From: Thalassotalea loyana
GTDB lineage: Bacteria > Pseudomonadota > Gammaproteobacteria > Enterobacterales > Alteromonadaceae
Assembly: GCF_030161435.1 (NCBI RefSeq)
Contig: NZ_BSSV01000001.1
Location: 124,001 to 188,000 of the forward strand
DNA length: 64,000 bases
Direction of reading: 5' to 3'
Each line of letters begins with the position of its first letter. Positions within the stretch are counted from its first letter, which is position 1. Positions 43,189 through 53,140 of this stretch are shown piece after piece. Under the pieces are notes generated by a model, which did not search any database, was not told the DNA's origin, and worked only from the letters and a program-made list of their open reading frames with translations. A program made the position numbers and the translations under genes.

Positions 43189-46100
43189 TTGACTGATCAT
43201 AAGTCAAGCTCACAACTACTTCAGCCAAAAGCTTTAATCATCGGATTGCTTGTAATTATTATCGTTGCGCTCAGTGGCGTTTTTTTGTGGCAAAGCTTCG
43301 AATATGATCGCCAGGTAAGTCAAAATTATTTACCTAAATTGGCGAAGCAAAAAGCGATATCGATAAAAATATCTGAATTACAAGATGAGCTTTCTGAGTT
43401 ATCGATTGGTAATGGATCGGTTTCGTTATCGAGTACGCATCAGCAAATCATTGAAAACCTGAGAAATTTAAAATCTGAAGGGCGCTATTCCAGGGAGTTT
43501 TTTCCGCTATTAGAAAATGATGAGATTGATAACCTTGCTAATCGACTTGTCAGTAATGAAACACGAAATAGCACCTTAACGGATGAAGCACTAGGTTTAA
43601 TTAATCTTATTAATCACTCCATGATTGATTTGTTGGCGGTCATGAGAGATCGTCAAGCGAATCTTTATAACCAAGTCTTAGCCGATAAAGTGAGCGATCG
43701 CGTGACGGCTTCAAGAGCGATTGCTCATACGAATGTCAGTCATGATATTCAAGACTATCAAGAAGCAAACCGTCATTTAAATAAAGTCTCGGCGACACTT
43801 GAGGAAATGTCATTTCTGTCCAAGTCTGATGATATTGATCTGCTTGAGCAAAGTGCTGAAAAATTCAATCAATGGCAAGGCGTTTATCAGGATCAGTTAG
43901 CAGCAGAAAATGATGAGCTTGCCAAGCAATTAACCTTATTAGATGATTTACTGTTTAATGATGACCGATTGATAGCCAAGTGGCGAGGGCAAGTTCGTCT
44001 AGCACAGGACTACTTAATCGCGATTGATGAACAAAATGCGAAACTTGGCTTGTTGTTTGAGCGCAACCAACGAGCTATTTCACCACCGATTCCAGCATTA
44101 TCTAATTTCCTAAAAAGTTACCAACTCAACTTAGCGAATCAAGACATTTATATTGGATTGGCTATTGTCATTACGATGCTGCTCTTTGCAGTTTTCCTTG
44201 TATTAAACGCGATATTGCGACGTACTACCAAGCTTGAGCAAGAAACTGAGCAACTTGTTGGTGTATCAATAGGGAAAAATGAAGCGACTCTTCAAGCACT
44301 GTCGACACAGAGTCAACACCAAATCCAGTCAATGCTGAATGATGTGATTCAGCCGGAGCATGATGAATCAGCCTACCAAGCGTTAAAGCAGCAATTGGAA
44401 CTATTCCATCACATGTTATCGACTTATGGTAATGGGTTATACATTCAGGACGACGCATTTAAGGGAAGTAATATCTCACTTAACGAGAGCTCGTTTAATT
44501 GGTTAATAACAATGACAAGTGTCGATTTATCATATCGATCGACATTTAGCTGGAGGCGTCTGGTTAGCGTTAAGCAAGCTCGTGAAATTGTCGAGAGCGT
44601 TCGTCGACTTAAACAGAATAAAGAGTTGGCTACACAACTTAATTTAGCCTTTGATAATGGGAAGTATGCTTGTCTTAACTTAATAGCCACTGAACGTGGT
44701 ATATCCGTTTTCATTTTCGATGAAACCGAACGAAGCATCGAGGTTAACGAGTTAAATCAAACGATCGAACAACTACAAATCGACGAACAAAAACAGTGGC
44801 AAGGCGAGCAACAAGTATTTAGCCATATACATCGTAAACTGGCTTCTGCCTGTCTCTCGCAACAGAGTTTGGCTCGAATCGATAGGGCTTCTTTGCGTCA
44901 TGCACAACAATTGAATCAATTACTTAAATGGTGCGAAGGAGGGCAACTTTGGGCGAGAAATCACATAGACAAAACCAACCCAGAGTTTACCGAGGTGAGA
45001 CTAGCTCAAGCGCTCTCGGGCATGGTATGTGAAGCGCAATATCAACGAAATCACTTATTTGAAGATCTTCAACAGTCGTTAATATTTGAGCATTTAGACA
45101 ATGAAAATATGGCCTTAGAAAGCGCGACTGTATTGCTTGATATGGCTAATTATCATTATGTCCTGTCATATTTACTCGACATTCAATTTGTTAGACAGCA
45201 CGGTGATCTGACATTAAAAACTAAAATTGTTGATCAAAATGCTGCACAGCTAATGGTTAAGTATCATTTCACCTATGAACAAGAACAACCATTAGAAAAC
45301 CTGCCGGCAGCAATGTTATTAATTAGTCATCAAGTTGAAAGCCAGCCAAAAGCATCGACGTTTGATCAAGGTTACTTTGCCAGAGCGTTACTAGACTACT
45401 TGCATGTTGATAAAATTGAGCTGACTCAACAGTCCCACGGCTGGCAATTTTCTTTCGAATTGCCGCATTCAACGCGCCAAAACATTGAAAAAATTAAAGC
45501 CGAATATGAAGCGCCAAGTCTATCAACTCGCATCGTATTAATCGTCAAAGAGGAAGCTAATCGCAAACATTTAGACTCGCTCCTCAAACCATATTCAACG
45601 GAAGTGATTGCCGTAAGTAGCTTAGAGCATGCTCGCGGATTTTTTGACGTTAATCGCTTGGAGAAAAAGAAAATTGGCCTTGTGATAACAGCTGATGAAG
45701 CAGGGCATCATGATACTCACCAATTGTTATCCTTGATAGAGCAACTGCCAGAACGCTTGACGCCAAAATTGTTCGTGCTTGATGATGTTTCGACACTACC
45801 ATTAAGCCAGTACGACACCCATGGTTTCAATCTTAATCTAAAGCTTGGTGCGAATTTATTAGACGTGCTCAGTCAGTTTATGCAGTCTGAGGCATATTAT
45901 AACCGAGTATTCGATCATCAAGATTTACAATCACTGAATTGTCAAAAAAATAATATCAGTGTGCTTGTTGCGACGGACCGATTTAGTGAGCAACATTACA
46001 TTGGGGCATTATTGAACTGGCTTGGGTTTAAAGTGTGTGTCGCAACGTCAATAGAACAAGCTAAATCACAATGGCAAAGTGGCTTACATCGTATATTGGT

Positions 46101-46689
46101 AACTGATTACCCATTAACCGATGTAAACTCGATAAAATTGAAAAAACAGCTTAGGCGAACAGCTATTTCATTATCTAAGACAGAATTTAAAGGAAGTGAT
46201 GCGCTAAGTGTTTTCAATATGCAAGCCGATGCATCAGTTAAAGAATGGCTTGAAACTTTATCGCCATGGTTGGCTATTAAACCTCAAAAAGTCGCTAAGA
46301 CTATAGCTCATGAGGCACCAACAGCTAGCGTCATCGAAAGCCCGAAGCAAAACGAAGCGTCATTGCTAAGCTTCGATGTGTCTCAGTATGCCCAGAATGT
46401 TGGGGGCCCAGAACTCGCCGCAATAATGGCAGATGAGTACTTTGAGCAACTAGAAACTTTAGTTGAGCAATTAAAATATTCTCTAGCAGTCAAATCAATG
46501 GTAGGCGCGAAGGATCAGGCCGTTAAGCTTGAACAAATTAGCAAAATAATAGCGAGTAAAGAATTGTTAGCCTGGAGTGAGCAATTAAGCCATTGTATTG
46601 AGCAACAAGCAATGAGCGACGCAAGTCATTTGCTTCCTGAGATCGCGCGAGATATTCAAGATCTGAAACGCTTCGCAGAGGCAATTTAA
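43189..46689 (+). CDS. Large membrane protein resembling a degenerate hybrid histidine kinase (pseudokinase)
   Basis: 1166 residues, TTG start with AAGGA 8 nt upstream. Layout: membrane helix (about 15-33), periplasmic helical sensor (about 40-318, coiled-coil-like), second helix (about 319-343), linker, kinase-like core (about 530-765), two receiver-like domains (about 781-900 and 921-1010) and a C-terminal Hpt-like helical bundle (about 1070-1166). This is the order of TorS/BarA-type sensors, but motifs are missing. The H-box region reads FSHIHRKLASA (H546/H548) without the following E/D-x-x-x-P. I see no N-box Asn and no D-x-G-x-G. The first receiver has no Asp at the acceptor strand; the second keeps one plausible Asp973 (ILVTDYPL). 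The Hpt His position is Val1112 (AKDQAVKLEQ). Probably a scaffold or regulatory pseudokinase. The reading frame is intact over 3.5 kb, so it is not simply decaying. Confidence 0.72.
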   Translation: MTDHKSSSQLLQPKALIIGLLVIIIVALSGVFLWQSFEYDRQVSQNYLPKLAKQKAISIKISELQDELSELSIGNGSVSLSSTHQQIIENLRNLKSEGRYSREFFPLLENDEIDNLANRLVSNETRNSTLTDEALGLINLINHSMIDLLAVMRDRQANLYNQVLADKVSDRVTASRAIAHTNVSHDIQDYQEANRHLNKVSATLEEMSFLSKSDDIDLLEQSAEKFNQWQGVYQDQLAAENDELAKQLTLLDDLLFNDDRLIAKWRGQVRLAQDYLIAIDEQNAKLGLLFERNQRAISPPIPALSNFLKSYQLNLANQDIYIGLAIVITMLLFAVFLVLNAILRRTTKLEQETEQLVGVSIGKNEATLQALSTQSQHQIQSMLNDVIQPEHDESAYQALKQQLELFHHMLSTYGNGLYIQDDAFKGSNISLNESSFNWLITMTSVDLSYRSTFSWRRLVSVKQAREIVESVRRLKQNKELATQLNLAFDNGKYACLNLIATERGISVFIFDETERSIEVNELNQTIEQLQIDEQKQWQGEQQVFSHIHRKLASACLSQQSLARIDRASLRHAQQLNQLLKWCEGGQLWARNHIDKTNPEFTEVRLAQALSGMVCEAQYQRNHLFEDLQQSLIFEHLDNENMALESATVLLDMANYHYVLSYLLDIQFVRQHGDLTLKTKIVDQNAAQLMVKYHFTYEQEQPLENLPAAMLLISHQVESQPKASTFDQGYFARALLDYLHVDKIELTQQSHGWQFSFELPHSTRQNIEKIKAEYEAPSLSTRIVLIVKEEANRKHLDSLLKPYSTEVIAVSSLEHARGFFDVNRLEKKKIGLVITADEAGHHDTHQLLSLIEQLPERLTPKLFVLDDVSTLPLSQYDTHGFNLNLKLGANLLDVLSQFMQSEAYYNRVFDHQDLQSLNCQKNNISVLVATDRFSEQHYIGALLNWLGFKVCVATSIEQAKSQWQSGLHRILVTDYPLTDVNSIKLKKQLRRTAISLSKTEFKGSDALSVFNMQADASVKEWLETLSPWLAIKPQKVAKTIAHEAPTASVIESPKQNEASLLSFDVSQYAQNVGGPELAAIMADEYFEQLETLVEQLKYSLAVKSMVGAKDQAVKLEQISKIIASKELLAWSEQLSHCIEQQAMSDASHLLPEIARDIQDLKRFAEAI

Positions 46690-46697
46690 TCTCGCGT

Positions 46698-47846
46698 TTA
46701 TGCGTCTCTAGGCATGCCTTTTTCTATACTGCGAATGAGGCGAGCTTGGAGTCGCTCATTGGTTGGGATGATTTGTTGCTTCGCCTTTATCTCATGCTGT
46801 TCCAATGCCCAATCGATATGTTCGATAACCATTGGTGTGGAATGCTCCCGCTTGGCCTTTAAGGCTTGTACTATCGACAAATCATAGGGGGCATTGCCCA
46901 GTGCAACTGCAATATTTCGTTGCCAGCACTCAAAGCCGATACGTCTGATTGGTGAGCCTTGCGTTTTCGATAAAAAGCTATCTTCGTCCCATGCAAATAA
47001 GGTTAGTAACTCAACATTGTCTAAATGCTGTCTTGGACTAAAATCATCTTCTTGGGTTAATTGACCAAATTTATTCCACGGACAGATAAGCTGGCAATCA
47101 TCACAGCCATAAATTCTATTACCCATTAAAGGTCTTAATTCTTTAGGAATAGCATCACGAAGCTCAATTGTGAGATAGGAAATACAGCGTCTAGCATCAA
47201 CAACATAAGGTGCAACGATCGCTTGCGTTGGGCAAATTTTTAGGCATGCGACACAATGTCCACATTGATTATCGGCAGGTGTATCAATAGGGAGTGGTAT
47301 GTTGACTAATAGCTCTCCCAAGAAAAACCATGAGCCTGCTTTGGGATTAATCAACAGGCTATGTTTGCCTACCCAGCCCAATCCGGCATTTTGAGCTAAT
47401 GGTCGTTCCAAAATAGGTGCAGAATCAACAAAAGGTCTGAATTCGAACTCTTGACAGTAGTCTTTTATGCGATCACCTAGTTGCTTGAGTCGCTTACGCA
47501 TTAATTTGTGATAGTCACGCCCCAATGCATAACGACTGACAAATGCGTGCTTGGGTTGCTTTAGTATTTTGGCAAACTTAGCTTCAGCAGGTAAATAATT
47601 CATTCGTGCGCTAATAACGCGAATCGAGCCGGGGTGAATAGCTTGTGGTCGAGCACGGTCCAAGCCGTGTTTGGCCATATATTCCATATTGCCATGATAG
47701 TTATTGTCCAACCATGCTTGCAGCTTTTCTTCATGTTCTGTCAAGTCAATATCACAAATACCAACCTGCGCAAAGCCAAGCTCTTGTCCCCAAAGCTTGA
47801 TTTTTTCAGCCAGTTCTTGATAGTTAATAGATGAATTCACAAACAC
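46698..47846 (-). CDS. queG: Epoxyqueuosine reductase QueG
   Basis: 382 residues. Two [4Fe-4S] sets are visible: CGHCVACLKICPTQAIVAP and CDDCQLICPWN. ISARMNYLP, GRDYHKLMRKRL, PFVDSAPILERPLAQNAGLGWVGKHSLLI and GSWFFLGELLVN are typical of the cobalamin-binding domain. It performs the last step of queuosine synthesis on tRNA. In gammaproteobacteria queG is usually divergent from nnr (yjeF), as here with 17 bp between their start codons, so the promoters must overlap the opposite coding regions. Confidence 0.95.
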   Translation of the reverse strand: MFVNSSINYQELAEKIKLWGQELGFAQVGICDIDLTEHEEKLQAWLDNNYHGNMEYMAKHGLDRARPQAIHPGSIRVISARMNYLPAEAKFAKILKQPKHAFVSRYALGRDYHKLMRKRLKQLGDRIKDYCQEFEFRPFVDSAPILERPLAQNAGLGWVGKHSLLINPKAGSWFFLGELLVNIPLPIDTPADNQCGHCVACLKICPTQAIVAPYVVDARRCISYLTIELRDAIPKELRPLMGNRIYGCDDCQLICPWNKFGQLTQEDDFSPRQHLDNVELLTLFAWDEDSFLSKTQGSPIRRIGFECWQRNIAVALGNAPYDLSIVQALKAKREHSTPMVIEHIDWALEQHEIKAKQQIIPTNERLQARLIRSIEKGMPRDA

Positions 47847-47863
47847 GTAAATGACGAATAATT

Positions 47864-49414
47864 ATGGTGACGCGAAGTTTACCACAGCATGCCTATTCAG
47901 GCACGGCCGTGTTACGTAATGAATCAAAAGTGGCACATCAGGAAAATGTTCCGATGTTCGAGTTAATGAAAAGTGCAGGTCAATCGGTATTTGATTTTCT
48001 TCAACGGCACTACTGTCAGCAATCAATGATGATTTTTTGTGGCAAAGGCAATAACGGGGGAGATGGCTTTATTGTTGGTTATTTAGCATTGTGTCATGAC
48101 ATTAATGTTGAAGTTATCCTGCTCGCGCAAGACGCTGATTTAAAGGGAGATGCGCGATTAGCTTATCAGCAATACATAGATGCTGGCGGAACCGTGACTG
48201 CATGCCTGTCCATTGAGGAATCACAAAACCTTCAATTTGGAAAGAACAACACCATAATAGTTGATGCTATCTTTGGTATTGGGTTTACTGGTCAACTACC
48301 TGAGTTAATCGCAAGCATTAGTCGAGCGATTGAATTGTCAAATCTTCCTGTCATCAGCATTGATGTTCCTTCCGGTATCGATGCGTCTTCTGGCGCAGTA
48401 TCACCTTTTGCTATTGAGGCAGACGCAACGGTCAGTTTTATTGCCTTAAAACAAGGGCTATTAACGGGAAATGCAACGCATAATGTTGGTAAGCTCATTT
48501 TTGAACCGCTATTAATTGGCGACGTATTTTGCCAACGTGTTGAAAGTCAGTGTTTTGTCCAGCGGTTTAATAATCTTCCGTCGCTTAGTGCGAGACATAA
48601 GAACCAACATAAAGGAAGCTTAGGGTTATTGTTGACCATAGGTGGTAAAGCAGGAATGCCCGGTGCGATTCGTCTTGCAAGTGAAGCTGCGCTGAGATGC
48701 GGTGCTCCTCTTGTTGCTGTCGCAAGTGCTCAGGAAAATCACCAAGCCATTACAGCCAACCGTTATGAACTTATGTTAGCTGAATCTAGCCCTGAATTGC
48801 TGAGCAAAAGTGGACATCTCGATAAAGCGAAAGCCTTGTTAATTGGTCCAGGCCTAGGGCAATGTCAATGGGCGAAGGCATTGTTTACTTGTGTCATATC
48901 AGACGATAAACCGGTGGTGATTGACGCCGATGGACTGCATTTGCTCAATGCGTATATGCCTAATGGGGTGGCCAAAGGCACAAATAATCAATGGGTATTA
49001 ACGCCGCATCCAAAAGAAGCAGCTGCATTGCTCAATACCTCTGTAGCAAACATTGAAGCCAATCGCTTTGATGCTGTGGTAAAAATAGCTAAGAAATATC
49101 GTTGTATTTGCGTGTTAAAAGGTGCTGGCTCTCTTGTTAGTGACGGTAACCAGACATGGGTGAATACATCAGGAAATCACGGCATGGCAACGGGTGGAAT
49201 GGGGGATGTACTGGCTGGTGTCATTGCCGCGACCTCGATGCAGACTAAAAATTTACTCGAAGCAACCCGATTAGCAGTTTATCTTCATGGGAAAGCAGGT
49301 GATAATATTGCTGCTAAAAAAGGCCACATAGGTTTGTTAGCAAGTGATTTATTTGAACAGTTTCCACGATTATTGAAAAGTGTATATGAACCAATATCAA
49401 GCGACATTAGTTGA
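47864..49414 (+). CDS. nnr: Bifunctional NAD(P)H-hydrate epimerase / ADP-dependent NAD(P)H-hydrate dehydratase
   Basis: 516 residues, a fusion of YjeF_N epimerase (about 1-225; FCGKGNNGGDGFIVGYL, VDAIFGIGFTGQLP, IDVPSGIDASSGAV) and ribokinase-like dehydratase (about 235-516; GSLGLLLTIGGKAGMPGA, LTPHPKEAAALL, NHGMATGGMGDVLAGVIAA). It repairs hydrated NADH/NADPH. The 3' end overlaps tsaE by 29 bp, so translation is coupled. It heads the conserved nnr-tsaE-amiB-mutL-miaA-hfq-hflX-hflKC run. Confidence 0.95.
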   Translation: MVTRSLPQHAYSGTAVLRNESKVAHQENVPMFELMKSAGQSVFDFLQRHYCQQSMMIFCGKGNNGGDGFIVGYLALCHDINVEVILLAQDADLKGDARLAYQQYIDAGGTVTACLSIEESQNLQFGKNNTIIVDAIFGIGFTGQLPELIASISRAIELSNLPVISIDVPSGIDASSGAVSPFAIEADATVSFIALKQGLLTGNATHNVGKLIFEPLLIGDVFCQRVESQCFVQRFNNLPSLSARHKNQHKGSLGLLLTIGGKAGMPGAIRLASEAALRCGAPLVAVASAQENHQAITANRYELMLAESSPELLSKSGHLDKAKALLIGPGLGQCQWAKALFTCVISDDKPVVIDADGLHLLNAYMPNGVAKGTNNQWVLTPHPKEAAALLNTSVANIEANRFDAVVKIAKKYRCICVLKGAGSLVSDGNQTWVNTSGNHGMATGGMGDVLAGVIAATSMQTKNLLEATRLAVYLHGKAGDNIAAKKGHIGLLASDLFEQFPRLLKSVYEPISSDIS

Positions 49415-49859
49415 TGAGCAGGCTACGATAGCTTTGGGCTCAACGTTAGCTAATATCATTAAAAATGAGTTAAATCATGGTGTTGTTGCCTATTTAAATG
49501 GGGATTTAGGCGCCGGAAAAACAACATTAACAAGAGGTTTTGTCCAAGGTATGGGACATTCAGGCCATGTTAAAAGTCCAACCTATACGCTCGTTGAGCC
49601 ATATGAACTGACTCCATGGCAGGTTTATCACTTTGATTTATACCGGCTGGCGGATCCTGAAGAGCTTGAATATATGGGCATACGAGATTATTTTAATGAA
49701 ACTAGTTGCTCGTTTATCGAGTGGCCAGAGCGTGGTGGTGGCATGATTCCATCAGCTGACTTTATCATCAACTTATCGTATTGTGGTGAACATCGTGAGG
49801 TTGAGGTGGTTGCTCAATCAGCATTGGGTGATAAATTAGTTAATCAACTTAAGGCGTAA
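49386..49859 (+). CDS. tsaE: tRNA threonylcarbamoyladenosine biosynthesis ATPase TsaE
   Basis: 157 residues from ATG 49386; a GTG two codons earlier is the alternative. The Walker A LNGDLGAGKTTLTRGFVQG, VKSPTYTLVEPYE, YHFDLYRLADPEELEYMG and CSFIEWPERGG are the family signature. It is the ATPase that recycles the TsaBD complex making t6A37 on ANN-decoding tRNAs. It lies inside the nnr 3' end and 14 bp upstream of amiB. Confidence 0.96.
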   Translation: MNQYQATLVDEQATIALGSTLANIIKNELNHGVVAYLNGDLGAGKTTLTRGFVQGMGHSGHVKSPTYTLVEPYELTPWQVYHFDLYRLADPEELEYMGIRDYFNETSCSFIEWPERGGGMIPSADFIINLSYCGEHREVEVVAQSALGDKLVNQLKA

Positions 49860-49873
49860 GTAGTAGGAAAAGT

Positions 49874-51196
49874 ATGGGTTTTCAGCGTAACGTTGGCAAT
49901 ATAATTCGCTTTGTATTATTGAGCTTGTTGTTACTTTCATTTGGTAGCAAGGCCGCGAATACTATTGACTCTGTGCGTGTCTGGCCTGCGCCCGAGAATA
50001 CCCGAGTTGTATTTGATTTAGGTAAAAAGCCGGAATACAAATATTTTACACTGACCGCGCCTCACCGATTGGTTATTGACTTTGAAAACTCAAAAAGAAA
50101 TGTAAATCTCGCTAAAATTGGTAAGAACGACCCTCGTATCCGAAAAATCAGGACGAGTAAGTCAAAGAAAACGGGCACAACTCGGCTTGTTTTAGAGCTC
50201 AACGCAAAGTATAAAACAACGGTTTTTCCACTGGCGCCCGCTGGCCAGTATGGTCATCGTCTAGTCATCGATTTATTCGATAAAGAACAAAAAACACATG
50301 TCGCCGTTTCTCCACCAAAGCAAAAACAAGATATTGTTATCGGCATAGATGCAGGTCATGGTGGTGAAGATCCAGGCTCGATCGGTAACAAAGGGACGTA
50401 TGAGAAACATGTAACCCTCGCTATCGCAAAACGCCTGAAAAAGTTAATCGACAAAGAAAAAGGATTAAAGGCAGTTCTCATTAGATCTGGGGATTATTAC
50501 ATCCACGTTAACGACCGCTCGAAGATTGCCCGAAAAAAGAATGTTGATTTCTTGGTTTCTATTCACGCAGACGCTTTCCGCACACCTCAGCCTAGCGGCG
50601 GTTCAGTATGGTTAGTGACAAACCGACGTGTTGAATCAGAATTATCTCGATGGTTAGTGAATCGAGAAAAGAACTCTGAACTGTTAGGTGGCGGTGGCAG
50701 TGTGATAAAAAATACTGCGGATGACAATTTGGCGATTACGATAGCGGATATGAGTAAAGAGTATTCACTTGAAGTAAGTCACGGTGTCGCCTCAAGTGTT
50801 ATTAGCCGTATGCGTAAAATTACCAAAATGCACAAACGAACGCCGCAAAATGGTAATTTTGCCGTGCTTAAAGCATCTGATATTCCCTCAATTTTGGTCG
50901 AAACGGGCTTTATTTCTAACCATCAAGAAGAGCGCAACTTGATATCGCCAAAACATCAGCAAAAGCTGGCTAAGTCGATATTTGATGGCATTCGAAATTA
51001 TTATTTAGATAATCCGCCAGCAGGCAGTTATTACGCAACTATTGCAACCAAGAAACATACGGTTAGTAGAGGAGAGTCTTTATCTGTGTTGGCACAGCGA
51101 TATAACGTTTCCGTGAGTAAACTGAAAAAGGCAAACAATCTACGCTCAAATGTTGTTAAAGTTGGTCAAACGTTAAAAATACCACGTGCCGATTAG
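49874..51196 (+). CDS. amiB: N-acetylmuramoyl-L-alanine amidase AmiB (AMIN + amidase_3 + LysM)
   Basis: 440 residues. A signal peptide (IIRFVLLSLLLLSFGSKA) precedes an AMIN domain (about 30-130, VRVWPAPENTRVVFDLGKKPEYKYF). The zinc amidase follows (about 154-375): IGIDAGHGGEDPGSIG and EKHVTLAIAKRLKK give the first His and Glu, VSIHADAF the second His and ILVETGFISN the catalytic Glu. A C-terminal LysM is HTVSRGESLSVLAQRYNV. It cuts stem peptides from septal peptidoglycan and is normally activated by EnvC, whose gene is at 29064. The autoinhibitory helix region lies about 240-300. It is located between tsaE and mutL as in E. coli. Confidence 0.95.
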   Translation: MGFQRNVGNIIRFVLLSLLLLSFGSKAANTIDSVRVWPAPENTRVVFDLGKKPEYKYFTLTAPHRLVIDFENSKRNVNLAKIGKNDPRIRKIRTSKSKKTGTTRLVLELNAKYKTTVFPLAPAGQYGHRLVIDLFDKEQKTHVAVSPPKQKQDIVIGIDAGHGGEDPGSIGNKGTYEKHVTLAIAKRLKKLIDKEKGLKAVLIRSGDYYIHVNDRSKIARKKNVDFLVSIHADAFRTPQPSGGSVWLVTNRRVESELSRWLVNREKNSELLGGGGSVIKNTADDNLAITIADMSKEYSLEVSHGVASSVISRMRKITKMHKRTPQNGNFAVLKASDIPSILVETGFISNHQEERNLISPKHQQKLAKSIFDGIRNYYLDNPPAGSYYATIATKKHTVSRGESLSVLAQRYNVSVSKLKKANNLRSNVVKVGQTLKIPRAD

Positions 51197-51295
51197 CAAA
51201 CGTGATCTCGAGATTATATCTGTCGATTCAATAATAAAAAGTAAGTTTATGATGGCGTTAGCTAACTCTTTAACCAGTACTGGGGTTATTTTTTT

Positions 51296-53134
51296 ATGAC
51301 AATTCAAATATTACCTGCACGTTTAGCTAACCAGATAGCTGCAGGTGAGGTTGTGGAGCGCCCAGCATCGGTTGTTAAAGAACTCGTTGAAAACAGCTTA
51401 GACGCCGGTGCAACCAAAATTAAAATCGACATTGAAAAAGGTGGCGCTAAGCGAATACGTATTGTTGATAATGGCAAAGGCATTATTAAAGATGAGCTAA
51501 CGCTGGCATTAAGTCGTCATGCAACATCAAAAATTAAAGATCTCGATGACTTGGAAGCTATTGCAAGTTTGGGCTTTCGAGGCGAGGCGCTAGCAAGTAT
51601 CAGCTCAGTCGCGCGCTTAACATTGACGGCTAAACCTGAAGCGCAAGATCAAGCATGGCAAGCCAGAGCGGAAGGCCGGGATATGGCTGTAGAAGTGCTG
51701 CCAGCTGCTCATCCCAATGGAACAACTGTTGATGTTGTTGATTTGTTTTTTAACACGCCCGCCCGTAGAAAATTTTTAAGAACAGAAAAAACTGAATTCA
51801 CCCATATTGAAGAAGTCATTAAACGCATCGCATTAGCGCGTTTTGACGTGAGTTTCATATTGACTCACAACGGCAAACAAGTGAAGCACTACAGACAATG
51901 CACCTCTCCAGAGAGCTTTGCCAAACGCATCGGACAAGTTTGTGGACAACCTTTTCTCAATAATTCTGTTGAAGTAAAAACGGAACATCATGATATCAAG
52001 CTATGGGGTTGGATTGGCTTGCCAAGCTTTTCACGTAATCAGAATGACCTATGCTATAGCTATGTAAACGGTAGGATGATGCGTGATAAGTTAATTAATC
52101 ACGCGATTAAACAGGCATACAGCGAATATTTGCCAAGTGATCAGTATCCGGCATTTGTTTTGTTTCTTGAGCTTGATCACCGTGAAGTTGATGTTAACGT
52201 GCATCCAGCAAAGCATGAAGTGAGGTTTCATCAGGGACGTTATATTCACGATTTTATTTATTCTGTATGCCACAAGGCGATTGTACAAAGTGCAGAATTG
52301 ATAAACGAAGCGCTGCCAGAACACACAGGTAACCCTATAACAACTGACTTTACTGGTCTGCAATCTCAGCAAGGTGAAGTACGTGATTATGTGAGCCCGT
52401 TGAAGAGTGCTCAGACGAGTGGTTTAGGTGCTACTGGATCACAGTACATACCAGAATATCGGAGCGCTCCGGCGGTATCAAAACAAGCCGCGACAAATTA
52501 TCAACAACTAATGACACCAGCTCGTTCGGGTTCTGAAACGCCTAATGCTAACGACATTAATGTCACCGGTGGAGAAGATGAGACGCTTCAGTTAGTGGGC
52601 GTTATCGAAGATGACTACGCTGTAATTATTGATCAGCGTAAGTTGCGAGTATTCCATGCGCCTACTTTAGCGAAACAATCAAAAGTGGCATTGCTCACTC
52701 AAAAGTGGTCAACAGGACTGGTGAGTCAACCCTTGCTATTACCAATAAAAATAAGTCTTGAGAAAGAACAAGTTGAATTGCTTACTCAATTTGAGCGGTT
52801 ACTAAAACAATCAGGCGTCCAGCTAGCTTATCAGCAAGGCGTTATTGTGAAGCAGTTTCCTGCATTATTTCGTCAACTAGATATTAATGAATTTTTTCAA
52901 AAAGCATTAACTTTCTTAAGCCAATTGACGGATGTCCAGCAGCAAGAAAAGACCGTTGATGACTATTGGTTAGGCTTCTTAGCTGACTATTTATTACCAG
53001 AAGAATACACGTTGAATGCTTACTTGCCGATATGGCGAGACATGCAAAATCAGCATCCAGATGATTTTAATCAATATATTGGCTTGAATTCGACTATAGT
53101 TGACCTTACATCCATAGTGAGTCAATTAAAGTAG
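51296..53134 (+). CDS. mutL: DNA mismatch repair protein MutL
   Basis: 612 residues. The GHKL ATPase is complete: ILPARLANQIAAGEVVERPASVVKELVENSLDAGAT, IVDNGKGI, LGFRGEALASISSV and NPNGTTVDVVDLFFNTPARRKF (motif IV region). A variable linker (about 340-425, Gln/Ser/Thr-rich) leads to the C-terminal dimerisation domain (LVGVIEDDYAVII...). The Q-x-H-x2-E endonuclease motif of many MutL proteins is not seen, consistent with Dam-type gammaproteobacteria. It couples MutS to MutH and UvrD. miaA follows after 6 bp. Confidence 0.96.
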   Translation: MTIQILPARLANQIAAGEVVERPASVVKELVENSLDAGATKIKIDIEKGGAKRIRIVDNGKGIIKDELTLALSRHATSKIKDLDDLEAIASLGFRGEALASISSVARLTLTAKPEAQDQAWQARAEGRDMAVEVLPAAHPNGTTVDVVDLFFNTPARRKFLRTEKTEFTHIEEVIKRIALARFDVSFILTHNGKQVKHYRQCTSPESFAKRIGQVCGQPFLNNSVEVKTEHHDIKLWGWIGLPSFSRNQNDLCYSYVNGRMMRDKLINHAIKQAYSEYLPSDQYPAFVLFLELDHREVDVNVHPAKHEVRFHQGRYIHDFIYSVCHKAIVQSAELINEALPEHTGNPITTDFTGLQSQQGEVRDYVSPLKSAQTSGLGATGSQYIPEYRSAPAVSKQAATNYQQLMTPARSGSETPNANDINVTGGEDETLQLVGVIEDDYAVIIDQRKLRVFHAPTLAKQSKVALLTQKWSTGLVSQPLLLPIKISLEKEQVELLTQFERLLKQSGVQLAYQQGVIVKQFPALFRQLDINEFFQKALTFLSQLTDVQQQEKTVDDYWLGFLADYLLPEEYTLNAYLPIWRDMQNQHPDDFNQYIGLNSTIVDLTSIVSQLK

Positions 53135-53140
53135 TAAGTT

